The notes under the pieces were generated by a model. The model was given only the letters and a program-made list of their open reading frames with translations. It was not told where the DNA came from and ran no database searches. Below are positions 8,801 to 13,118 of a DNA stretch of 13,118 bases, one piece after another; positions within the stretch are counted from its first letter, which is position 1, and each line of letters begins with the position of its first letter. The translations under genes and the position numbers were made by a program. The DNA is from Pedobacter glucosidilyticus (GTDB taxonomy: Bacteria > Bacteroidota > Bacteroidia > Sphingobacteriales > Sphingobacteriaceae), in the NCBI RefSeq assembly GCF_002483235.1, contig NZ_DLHN01000013.1:1-13118 (forward strand). The letters run 5' to 3'.

Positions 8801-8853
8801 AATAGGTTTACTGCCCAAAATAGGGTTAATAAAGAAAGTATAATTCTTTTCAT
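5839..8853 (-). CDS. TonB-dependent outer-membrane receptor with N-terminal carboxypeptidase-regulatory-like domain
   Basis: A 1004-residue outer-membrane transporter. Residues 1-20 form a signal peptide (cleavage after LFAQ). About 23-103 is a beta-sandwich of the CarboxypepD_reg type, common in Bacteroidota receptors. EISVIAD at 112-118 is a candidate TonB box. The plug spans about 125-240 and includes NGLSG and YMIDGLDNNE. It ends in NVETRSGSNDFTGEVFYLTR, the Oar-like pattern. The rest is the beta-barrel, closing with QFQFGMRYIF near the C-terminus. No SusD-like partner lies beside it, so it is not a typical SusC glycan system. It starts 46 bases downstream of the DUF2064 gene with no promoter consensus in the gap, so the two are probably one transcript. 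The ligand is unknown. It may be the outer-membrane partner of the YnjB-type importer, but it is transcribed from a separate unit. Confidence 0.92.
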   Translation of the reverse strand: MKRIILSLLTLFWAVNLFAQSSVNVLLNTEDKKPLSGYNITLTNLLTDSSFTAITNKNGLVMFKNVKQGEYQIQALSKLNYAIESRTLVVDSALETNITLIARKKDFQELNEISVIADKALKINKTDAAVSSYISKKEIQNLPIEGRDVTKSLYRLPNLTISTLGYNEAPTIAINGLSGIYTNYMIDGLDNNERFLGNSKFNTPFGFTESITVLTNNYSVEYGNTSNGIVNVETRSGSNDFTGEVFYLTRPGSIVDSRSAFASLDLYGNPVKDGFQRQQLGVGLGGALKKDKTFFYLNFEQTFDIKDNLLNVPELGVNEAIRGNNSFSYLSTKIDQIWSDKFKSSLRVNYGSFDVDQQGGGLTGGNNFPSSASTQKNRTYLIALKNSYQLGARLKGETNYQNSYFRWNYRDRPNIGKPGVSVQDLTGRTIATIGSIDYIFDDDEYTNQIQQKFRLEAGKHNFLFGTEFTTSNFSLLGAGNSYGFYTVRLNPQQLADLRARNIGSALDIDDIPADVDVLRYQVDLDQSRFGTRQNVFNLYAEDNFKLNDKLDINLGVRFDYDNLSKAGSTRGDWNNIGPRTSFNYKLDDKNVIRGGIGRFYDKIKYSVTSDNLQFSNNSPNFKLQLAELQRLGKLDPNADLDRITHPGNLRAVYADLDNLANNPDYLKGPSSQEAQAKRANQSNTNFRIKNPNGYQNPYSDQINIGYQRKVNENIIFYVDLLSSATNNLFRITNLNAAPEYSPAVTGEFRSANAANADRPVPIKTVGGQFVAVINGLDYSGIARDVFMTETKGKARYLAANFVLQKEKSATDHFSYRLSYSLSKSKVDAEGINSRAADGNNWAAEYAFADNDRTHVVNALVTWYPVKNLTITPAMLHQSGQPVTRYAILSQWGGVADVNGNGEIPAGLPADIQPGETRNNDRLPSATTFDLSTKYRLKLKNKAGIEFSADVYNLLNAKNLTGFAATKAASNMVQPGSRSSNNFNIRAAAPPRQFQFGMRYIFGNY

Positions 8854-8899
8854 GAAAAATTTAAGATGAAGTATTGTTTAAATATGAAATAAAGGGAGA

Positions 8900-9571
8900 T
8901 TAGGCTATTGCCGGAGGTGCTCTTAATGCTTTGTAGCGATATAAAAATGTTTCATCATGCAGCCAAACAAAAGTTGCGAAATTATTTTTAAAGGCTATAA
9001 TCAGCGCTTTTATAAAAGATAGGATGGAACTTTTAGGAAGCTTTTTCAGCATACTAAAATGATCAAAATCTTCTAGTAAAGCTGTTTCAACCAATTCTAC
9101 GTCGGCAAATACCTCTTTTAAATTTTTGTAGGTGTGTGAAGATTGCCATTTAATACTTTTAAAAAGTATAGGATTAAAATTATTTTTAGATAGTCCTATT
9201 AAATAAGTACCTCCATCTTTACTAGGCCCTAATATAACTTGCTGGCGCTCAACCGCATCTATTGCTACTGATAGATGCTGATCATCTAGCTGAAGGGTAT
9301 CATTACCAATACAAATGATATGCTGATAGCCCTTACTAAAAATATCATGGAAAGCATTGGTAATTTTTTCGCCAAACGAATCACCATGTTGCTTTAAGGA
9401 ATCTATCCAGTAAAAATCTCTTTTACAACGGCTTACTAAACTCAGTGTATGTTTGGTTAGCGCTGCAGATATTTTTTTTGAGGCTAAAAAAGATGATAAA
9501 TGAGAAAACTGCTTTTTCCTAGCTTCTATATCGGGTAATTCGGCAAAAAGAATAATAGCAGTTTTATGCAT
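8900..9571 (-). CDS. DUF2064 (TIGR04282-like) glycosyltransferase-like protein
   Basis: A 223-residue single-domain protein of the GT-A nucleotidyl/glycosyl transferase fold. Family marks are the opening AIILFAELP at 5-13, QHGDSFGEKITNAF at 61-74, IGNDTLQL at 88-95 in the place of the usual metal-binding GxD motif, and LGPSKDGGTYLIGL at 114-127. TIGR04282 members are annotated as arsenosugar-biosynthesis glycosyltransferases because of gene neighbours, not demonstrated activity. The N-terminal P-G-x-V-K-T-R-L stretch of most members is not recognisable here: LPDIEARKKQF occupies the place. That could mean a different donor or lost activity. It is the upstream gene of a probable two-gene unit with the receptor. 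A short AAAGG lies directly before the ATG. Domain call is good; substrate unknown. Confidence 0.82.
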   Translation of the reverse strand: MHKTAIILFAELPDIEARKKQFSHLSSFLASKKISAALTKHTLSLVSRCKRDFYWIDSLKQHGDSFGEKITNAFHDIFSKGYQHIICIGNDTLQLDDQHLSVAIDAVERQQVILGPSKDGGTYLIGLSKNNFNPILFKSIKWQSSHTYKNLKEVFADVELVETALLEDFDHFSMLKKLPKSSILSFIKALIIAFKNNFATFVWLHDETFLYRYKALRAPPAIA

Positions 9572-9658
9572 CCTTTAGTTTGTTTTCAGCAATAATTACG
9601 TGTAAGTAGCGCTTATGGTTTTCATATTCTTAAAATGTTTCCAAATTAGATAAAAATA

Positions 9659-9686
9659 TTGATATAGCTTTAGATTGATAACTTTG
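9659..9686 (+). promoter_or_regulatory. Bacteroidota-type promoter for the small membrane protein and trxA
   Basis: TTG at 9659-9661, a 17-base spacer, then TAACTTTG at 9679-9686, an exact match to the TAnnTTTG -7 element. Transcription would begin a few bases after 9690, which excludes the ATG at 9688 as a start and favours TTG at 9710. Confidence 0.7.
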
Positions 9687-9709
9687 TATGGTTAAACCCC
9701 TATTACAAA

Positions 9710-9886
9710 TTGAGAAAGTTTAAATTCTACAGACATATTATTGCACTTAGTTTCTTAATTTTATTAGGCTTAAGGCTGGGTAAAATAAAAGGGCTATTAA
9801 TTGTGTTGGTGGTTTATTTAGCCTTAAACATGGCAACTATTGTAAGATATTTTAGAGAAAGGAGCGCAAGAAATGGCAAATTTTAA
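9710..9886 (+). CDS. Small two-helix membrane protein, overlaps trxA
   Basis: A 58-residue reading frame with a TTG start, not previously obvious because it lacks ATG. It opens with a basic segment (RKFKFYRH), followed by hydrophobic segments at about 10-22 and 28-45, and ends with a basic tail (RYFRERSARNGKF). The stop at 9884-9886 lies 14 bases inside trxA, so translation of the two is likely coupled; the strong Shine-Dalgarno for trxA lies within this frame. The promoter at 9659-9686 sits just upstream. An in-frame stop at 9671-9673 limits extension. A longer form using ATT at 9674 would begin inside the promoter and is less likely. I do not recognise the family. It might anchor or target a thiol partner, but that is speculation. 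Confidence 0.55.
   Translation: MRKFKFYRHIIALSFLILLGLRLGKIKGLLIVLVVYLALNMATIVRYFRERSARNGKF
9857..9864 (+). promoter_or_regulatory. Strong Shine-Dalgarno for trxA
   Basis: AAAGGAG-type sequence (GAAAGGAG) sits 8 bases before the trxA ATG at 9873. Purine-rich sites this strong are unusual in Bacteroidota, where most genes here show none. It confirms the start and suggests high or coupled thioredoxin synthesis. Confidence 0.6.
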
Positions 9887-10169
9887 AGAAATTATAAATT
9901 CTGGAAAACCTGTTTTGGTAGATTTTTTTGCTACATGGTGTGGCCCCTGCAAAATGATGTCGCCTATGTTAGATGATTTAAAAAAACAGGTTGGAGATAG
10001 CGCAACCATTATCAAAATTGATGTTGATAAAAACCCACAGGCAGCAGCAGCTTATCATGTACAGGGCGTACCTACCTTAATTTTATTTAAAGACGGGGAA
10101 GTAAAATGGAGACAATCTGGTGTGGTACCTGTTCATGAACTTCTGAAGCTGATTCAAAAAACAATCTAA
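9873..10169 (+). CDS. trxA: Thioredoxin
   Basis: A 98-residue cytoplasmic thioredoxin, slightly shorter than the usual 105-110. The active site WCGPC is at 22-26 (C23 and C26), preceded by VLVDFFAT, and the cis-proline loop GVPTL is at 65-70 (P67). There is no signal peptide, so it reduces cytoplasmic disulfides, using electrons from thioredoxin reductase, and can recycle enzymes such as MsrA, encoded 1.1 kb further on. The small membrane protein gene overlaps its first codons and shares its promoter. The start is fixed by the strong ribosome binding site 8 bases upstream. Confidence 0.96.
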   Translation: MANFKEIINSGKPVLVDFFATWCGPCKMMSPMLDDLKKQVGDSATIIKIDVDKNPQAAAAYHVQGVPTLILFKDGEVKWRQSGVVPVHELLKLIQKTI

Positions 10170-10212
10170 ATTTTCAGATAACATCTTCATAGATCATTTT
10201 TAAAAACATAAA

Positions 10213-10374
10213 AAAGAGGCTGTCTAAAATTACCATGTTGTAACAGGCTGAGCGGAGTCGAAGCCTTTTCTTATCCTTCGACTTCGCTCAGGATGACATT
10301 TCCTTCGACTTCGCTCAGGATGACAACAAAGGTCAACTCAGTGTGACAAATATGATTTTGGAGACAGCTTCTTT
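10213..10374. repeat. Inverted-repeat-bounded intergenic element with internal direct repeats
   Basis: This element fills the gap between convergent trxA and the S74-like gene. Outer arms 10213-10230 (AAAGAGGCTGTCTAAAAT) and 10355-10374 pair with one mismatch and a two-base insertion. Inside, a 25-base unit is directly repeated at 10274-10298 and 10301-10325 (TCCTTCGACTTCGCTCAGGA...). The segment CTGAGCGGAGTCGAAG at 10248-10263 is its near-perfect reverse complement, so it can fold into a long hairpin. A diverged inverted relative is at 231-290. Repeats of the form CTTCGACTTCGCTCAGGATGAC are common between genes in Bacteroidota. It may also serve as terminator for both neighbours. No coding content. 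Confidence 0.75.
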
Positions 10375-10389
10375 AATCAAAAACTTAAA

Positions 10390-10839
10390 TTAATCAATCA
10401 ATTGGGCAGATTTTACTTTTAAGCGCTCTATCTCTCTTTTTAACAATTCTATTTCGGTTTGCTGCTCTTTCACTGCAGCTACCAGTACAGGAATTAGATT
10501 ATTCATTTGCACTTCTTCATATTTGGCAACTTTAGATTGATTTTTTCCTGCCGGATACATTTTAGAAGTTTCTGTAACGATACCTGGCAATTGGGTATTC
10601 ACTCCATTTGTTTTAAATCCATACTGGTTGCCAGATGGTAGTCTCAAATATTTATATTTATCTACATCGTATTTAAAAGTTATAGGCTCTAAAGCATTTA
10701 ACTTTTCTGTTGGATTTGTAATTTTAGATATATCAACTTTTAAATCACTTTCCTCAATTTTTTGAGCTTGAACATTTAAAGTTAATACAGTGGCAAAAAA
10801 GCCTATCATAGCAGTTTTAAGAATGAATGAAGTTTTCAT
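10390..10839 (-). CDS. Secreted S74-chaperone-like domain protein
   Basis: A 149-residue protein with a signal peptide (1-25, cleavage at VQA-QK). Mature residues resemble the intramolecular chaperone domain of tail-fibre proteins (peptidase S74 family). SDLKVDISKIT at 31-41 stands where the self-cleaving SDxRxK usually lies. KLNALEPITFKYD is at 46-58 and YGFKTNG at 73-79. YEEVQMNNLIPVLVAAVKEQQ at 106-126 leads into a coiled coil to about 143. Normally this domain is the C-terminal end of a long trimeric fibre; here it stands alone directly after the signal peptide, with no fibre. The SD pair remains but the third motif residue is shifted, so cleavage may be lost. It probably trimerises through the coiled coil and acts in the envelope. 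Family match is from memory, hence moderate confidence. Confidence 0.75.
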   Translation of the reverse strand: MKTSFILKTAMIGFFATVLTLNVQAQKIEESDLKVDISKITNPTEKLNALEPITFKYDVDKYKYLRLPSGNQYGFKTNGVNTQLPGIVTETSKMYPAGKNQSKVAKYEEVQMNNLIPVLVAAVKEQQTEIELLKREIERLKVKSAQLID

Positions 10840-10917
10840 AATGATATATATTTGGTCGAATTCAACAATAAGATTAATGATGTAATAAAGATTTAAATTG
10901 AATGTAAAAAATTCTAT

Positions 10918-11229
10918 TTAAGCTTCTGGAGGGAGCTCGGGTAAAGAGAGGCTTCTATCAGGCAGAAAAACTGGTGATTGCAGTGGAGTGCTTTTAATCG
11001 CTCTATACATAACCAGACTAAAACCTTCATGATTAAATAACTCATCAGAACCTGTTAGTTCCTCAGATTCAGAATCACCATTAGTATGCTCTTGTGAGTT
11101 TTCTTCGGTTTGATTAACATCAACATATACTTTTTCTGAATTGCCTGTGGCAAAAACAGCTGTGCTTATATTCATGGGCATCATAAATATCAGGCAAAGT
11201 AGAAATATGTTAATGATCTTGCTAAACAT
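10918..11229 (-). CDS. Small acidic exported protein, unknown function
   Basis: A 103-residue protein with a signal peptide (hydrophobic residues 5-26, plausible cleavage after VFA27). The mature part starts with an acidic, polar, probably disordered stretch (28-65, many Glu, Ser and Asn). It ends in a proline-rich tail, SLSLPELPPEA. No Cys in the mature part, no lipobox, no known domain. A consensus promoter lies 33 bases upstream (11262-11293), which supports it being a real, expressed gene. I do not recognise the family. The adjacent S74-like gene lies 78 bases downstream in the same direction and might be cotranscribed. Confidence 0.7.
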   Translation of the reverse strand: MFSKIINIFLLCLIFMMPMNISTAVFATGNSEKVYVDVNQTEENSQEHTNGDSESEELTGSDELFNHEGFSLVMYRAIKSTPLQSPVFLPDRSLSLPELPPEA

Positions 11230-11261
11230 TTGCTAATAACGCTTGTTTAAAAATAGAGAAG

Positions 11262-11293
11262 CAAACATATTGCCTAAATCATATTAAATCAAA
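11262..11293 (-). promoter_or_regulatory. Bacteroidota-type promoter for the 103-residue exported protein
   Basis: On the minus strand, TTTG (11293-11290), a 20-base spacer, then TATGTTTG (11269-11262), an exact TAnnTTTG match. It overlaps the 5' flank of msrA, which is transcribed the other way from 11309. Confidence 0.7.
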
Positions 11294-11308
11294 ATTTTAA
11301 ACAAAAAA

Positions 11309-11851
11309 ATGACAAAAAAAATAATATTAGGCGGGGGATGCTTTTGGTGTACAGAAGCTGTGTTTACGGCTATTCAAGGTGTAAAAGATATAAAGCCTGG
11401 ATATATGGGTGGAAAAAGAGAAAATCCAACCTATGAACAAGTTTGTAGCGGGGCAACCGGACATGCAGAGGTTATACAAATTACTTATGACGATGAATTA
11501 CTAAGTTTAGAAGATTTATTGTATGTATTTTTTTATACGCATAATCCAACAACATTAAATAGGCAAGGTGCTGATGTTGGTACACAATACCGTTCTGTAA
11601 TTTTTTATGAGGATCATCAACAAGCAGAAATAGCGCATCAAGTTATAGCTAAGATAAATGATGATGGAGTTTACACCGATAACATTGTAACAGAAGTTAG
11701 TCCGGCTGTTGTATTTTACGAAGCAGAAGATTATCATCATCAATATTTTATCAGAAATAGAAACCAGCCTTACTGTATGGCTGTAATAGAGCCTAAACTG
11801 GTTAAACTCCTGCAGCATTTTAAAGATAAAATAAAGCCAGAATTACTTTAA
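11309..11851 (+). CDS. msrA: Peptide-methionine (S)-S-oxide reductase MsrA
   Basis: A 180-residue cytoplasmic MsrA that reduces the S-epimer of methionine sulfoxide in proteins and free methionine sulfoxide (EC 1.8.4.11). The catalytic loop GGGCFWCTEA has nucleophile Cys11. Y42, E54 (GHAEVI), D89 and Y94 (DVGTQYRS) match the E. coli substrate-pocket residues with identical spacing of 31, 12, 35 and 5. Cys14 and Cys156 (QPYC) are possible resolving cysteines, to be reduced by thioredoxin. No signal peptide and no fused MsrB. It is divergent from the 103-residue gene, with a 79-base gap. Confidence 0.97.
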   Translation: MTKKIILGGGCFWCTEAVFTAIQGVKDIKPGYMGGKRENPTYEQVCSGATGHAEVIQITYDDELLSLEDLLYVFFYTHNPTTLNRQGADVGTQYRSVIFYEDHQQAEIAHQVIAKINDDGVYTDNIVTEVSPAVVFYEAEDYHHQYFIRNRNQPYCMAVIEPKLVKLLQHFKDKIKPELL

Positions 11852-11924
11852 CAAAAGCTCAAATAAGCTCTCTCAAAAATAAAGTGCTGTTTATGAATAA
11901 GTTCACAGTATTTTTTAATTTTAA

Positions 11925-11956
11925 TTTGCAGGAGATATAATTAAAACCTACATTTG
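11925..11956 (+). promoter_or_regulatory. Promoter of the tRNA-Pro gene
   Basis: TTTG at 11925-11928, a 20-base spacer and TACATTTG at 11949-11956 match the Bacteroidota consensus. It would start transcription about 45 bases before the tRNA 5' end, leaving a short leader to be processed by RNase P. Confidence 0.7.
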
Positions 11957-12008
11957 TGCCACTTTAGAAAAAAGACACGGGTTCTAAAGTTGTTCTCAAA
12001 ACCCTCAT

Positions 12009-12082
12009 CGGGGTGTAGCGTAGCCCGGTATCGCGCCACATTTGGGATGTGGAGGTCGTAGGTTCGAATCCTGCCACCCCGA
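12009..12082 (+). tRNA. tRNA-Pro (anticodon UGG)
   Basis: A complete 74-base cloverleaf. The acceptor CGGGGTG (12009-12015) pairs with CACCCCG (12075-12081), with discriminator A at 12082. The anticodon stem CCACA/TGTGG encloses TTTGGGA, giving anticodon TGG. The T arm contains TTCGAAT. CCA is not encoded and must be added after transcription. A promoter lies upstream and a strong terminator downstream, so it appears to be a single-gene transcript. Confidence 0.97.
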
Positions 12083-12105
12083 CTCAACTCATTATAAATG
12101 AGTTC

Positions 12106-12140
12106 AAAAGCCTCTAAATATAAAATTTAGAGGCTTTTTT
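12106..12140. terminator. Terminator after tRNA-Pro
   Basis: Arms 12106-12119 (AAAAGCCTCTAAAT) and 12125-12138 pair perfectly over 14 bp with a five-base loop and end in T6. The A-run on the left side also makes it usable from the minus strand. A smaller hairpin, AACTCAT/ATGAGTT, precedes it at 12086-12104. Confidence 0.85.
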
Positions 12141-12158
12141 GTTGTCTATATCGGCTGT

Positions 12159-12332
12159 TTATGGATCAAGCGTAAAAGGGATCAAGCGTAAAAGTTGGGG
12201 AGAGACATTAAGTGTATATTTTTTGGACGATTTAGTACTGAATTGTTTTCCTTCTCTTTGTCTAAAGGCTAATAAATCTCCTACTAATCCTGATAAACCA
12301 TGTGTGATGACGTTGTTTCTTGACTTTGCCAT
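12159..12332 (-). pseudogene. Truncated small gene, N-terminal remnant
   Basis: Minus-strand ATG at 12332 opens a 57-residue frame to a TAA at 12159. It begins MAKSRNNVITHGLSGLVGDL, followed by LAFRQREGKQFSTKSSKK. The G-x-S-G-x-x-G-D-hydrophobic-x-F-R-Q pattern recalls the start of short conserved Bacteroidota proteins of phage-like or unknown function, but I cannot name the family with certainty. The C-terminal residues come from a 16-bp tandem repeat at 12163-12194 rather than a normal protein end, so the original gene was probably cut off there. A TAGGTTTG -7-like element is on the minus strand at 12411-12404, without a clear -33 box. It could instead be a genuine short gene. Confidence 0.45.
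12163..12194. repeat. 16-bp tandem duplication
   Basis: GGATCAAGCGTAAAAG occurs twice back to back (12163-12178 and 12179-12194) without mismatch. It forms the 3' end of the truncated minus-strand frame and marks where that gene's normal sequence is lost. Confidence 0.8.
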
Positions 12333-12710
12333 GTTGTTAAAATTTTAAGTAAAAAAAATAAACCTGTCTTTGTACTGCTACCGGTATGACGCTTTGGATA
12401 TGACAAACCTAAAACGTTGATTATTAATATCTTATAGCTATCCTTTCAAAAGAACCAAATAGAACCTTATGCAACCTTTATAGAACATAATAGAACCTAT
12501 CAGCTCCTGCTACTGCTCCTGCTCTTGTTACTGAAATGGGGTGAAAATGATGAAAAGTGTGGTTTTTGGTGTTTTCTCCCTTCGGAGCTCCTTCGGATTG
12601 ATATGTGTGATCTATGTGTGATGTATGTGTTAGGGGGGTAGTCCTGAGCTATCGGGAGTTGGGTGGTTAGGTGGTTAGGTATTAACCTAACGGTTAGATT
12701 TTAATGTTTT

Positions 12711-12738
12711 AACCGCTGAGGACGCAGAGGACACGGAG
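12711..12738. repeat. GAGGACGCAGAGGACACGGAG-type intergenic motif
   Basis: AACCGCTGAGGACGCAGAGG followed by ACACGGAG has a roughly 9-10 base internal period (GAGGACGC, GAGGACAC). Similar AACCRCAGAGRACRCAGAG strings are found between genes in many unrelated bacteria, as far as I recall. No function is known to me. Confidence 0.45.
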
Positions 12739-12788
12739 CTGGGTGGTTACTTGTAAGTTGTAGACTTTTTTTTGAGATGTTTCACTGT

Positions 12789-12889
12789 GCTACCATTGAC
12801 GTTTTTTATAATGATTTGATTATCAGAGGTGTTTAATTTTATAAAAAACGTCATTTCATATTGATTTATATGAAATATATTAGACCTCA
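12789..12889. repeat. Two-hairpin intergenic repeat, copy 2 (intact)
   Basis: This 101-base copy has both hairpins perfect. GACGTTTTTTATAA at 12798-12811 pairs with TTATAAAAAACGTC at 12839-12852 around a 27-base loop. ATTTCATAT at 12853-12861 pairs with ATATGAAAT at 12868-12876 around a six-base loop. It matches 295-394 at about 94 percent by eye. The conserved loop and the tandem hairpins suggest an RNA or a mobile hairpin element rather than chance. Confidence 0.78.
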
Positions 12890-13005
12890 ACATGACGGAA
12901 GGGGAAGGTTGCAGCATCCCTACCAACTAGTCATGCTGTATGAAAAGATATAGTAGTTTGTCACTGCGAGGTACGTGGCAGTCTCTTTTATAACCTGTAT
13001 GGAGG

Positions 13006-13103
13006 GATAGTCTTGCATGAAGAGATAGCTTCACTGTGTTCGCTATGACAGAGTAATCGTGATAGCCTTGCATGAAGAGATAGCTTCGCTTTGCTCGCTA
13101 TGA
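13006..13103. repeat. 43-base direct repeat, two units
   Basis: Units at 13006-13048 and 13061-13103 (period 55) share GATAGYCTTGCATGAAGAGA followed by TAGCTTCRCT and end in TCGCTATGA, differing at four positions. Each contains ATAGC...GCTAT arms able to form a short hairpin. Sequence continues beyond the window, so more units may follow. Confidence 0.7.
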
Positions 13104-13118
13104 ACTGTGTTTAAATCC

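Larger units (their letters stand above)
12333..13118. other. Non-coding mosaic of repeats at the window end
   Basis: Nearly 800 bases without a convincing gene on either strand. In order it holds recurring AGAACC units (about 12448-12510), CTCCTGCT repeats (12513-12534), TGTG-rich sequence (12602-12632) and a GGTGGTTA direct repeat leading into a hairpin (GTTAGGT 12674-12680 with ACCTAAC 12685-12691). It then carries the ACGCAGAGGACACGGAG-type motif (12711-12738), the two-hairpin repeat (12789-12889), a CACTGCGAGGTACG motif (12962-12975) and a 43-base direct repeat (13006-13103). This is the kind of decayed, repeat-collecting spacer often found beside tRNA genes. Confidence 0.6.

Noticed and set aside
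5839..8853. SusC-type glycan utilisation receptor
   Set aside because: There is no SusD-like gene or glycoside hydrolase nearby, and the plug end NVETRSGSNDF is Oar-like rather than SusC-like.
455..9571. Complete arsenosugar biosynthesis cluster
   Set aside because: Only a DUF2064 and a DUF547 gene are suggestive; no arsM methyltransferase or ArsS is present, and the radical SAM protein lacks the ArsS motif.
11852..11920. Intrinsic terminator after msrA
   Set aside because: Only weak 4-5 bp pairings (for example CTGT with ACAG) near a T-run; too poor to annotate.
12009..12082. Phage or island attachment site at tRNA-Pro
   Set aside because: No second copy of the tRNA 3' end and no integrase gene are found in the window.
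12139..12348. Plus-strand 69-residue frame after the tRNA terminator
   Set aside because: It starts inside the terminator T-run region and its translation is Cys/Ser/Pro-rich without a domain; the opposite strand holds the protein-like frame.
13006..13103. CRISPR array
   Set aside because: Only two units with a 12-base spacer, differing within the repeat, and no cas gene; this is a plain direct repeat.

Overview
The window looks like a chromosomal stretch from a Bacteroidota bacterium, most likely a Sphingobacteriaceae (Pedobacter-like) relative. The DNA is AT-rich. Several promoters fit the Bacteroidota consensus (TTG or TTTG, a spacer of 17-20 bases, then TAnnTTTG). There is a large TonB-dependent receptor with a carboxypeptidase-regulatory-like N-terminal domain, and ribosome binding sites are mostly weak. 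Lineage is inferred from these traits only.

Layout. Bases 2-37 hold the last codons of a rightward gene, followed by a very strong terminator. Bases 119-454 are intergenic and repeat-bearing. Bases 5031-455 (minus strand) are a five-gene operon with overlapping or near-touching ends: a lipoprotein substrate-binding protein of the YnjB type, two permeases, an ATPase and a radical SAM enzyme. A DUF547 protein (5046-5801, plus) is divergent from it. It converges on a minus-strand pair, a DUF2064-type glycosyltransferase-like protein followed by a TonB-dependent receptor, across a perfect 18-bp hairpin. From 9659 a clear promoter drives a small unlisted membrane protein (TTG start) that overlaps thioredoxin. 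Then come two small exported proteins on the minus strand (an S74-chaperone-like domain protein and an acidic secreted protein), msrA on the plus strand, and tRNA-Pro(UGG) with its own promoter and terminator. The last kilobase is non-coding mosaic with one broken gene and several repeats.

How the genes may work together. The receptor could bring a ligand across the outer membrane, the YnjB-type lipoprotein could bind it in the periplasm, and the permease pair plus ATPase could move it into the cytoplasm. The radical SAM enzyme, last gene of the same operon, could act on it or on something made from it. DUF2064 and DUF547 proteins sit alongside; both families occur near arsenosugar genes elsewhere, but no arsM or arsS is present here, so the substrate stays unknown. 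Trx and MsrA form a plausible redox-repair pair, though they are not in one operon.

The most interesting items are the transporter-radical SAM operon, the overlapping small membrane protein before trxA, the stand-alone S74-like domain, and a roughly 100-bp two-hairpin repeat found near both ends of the window.
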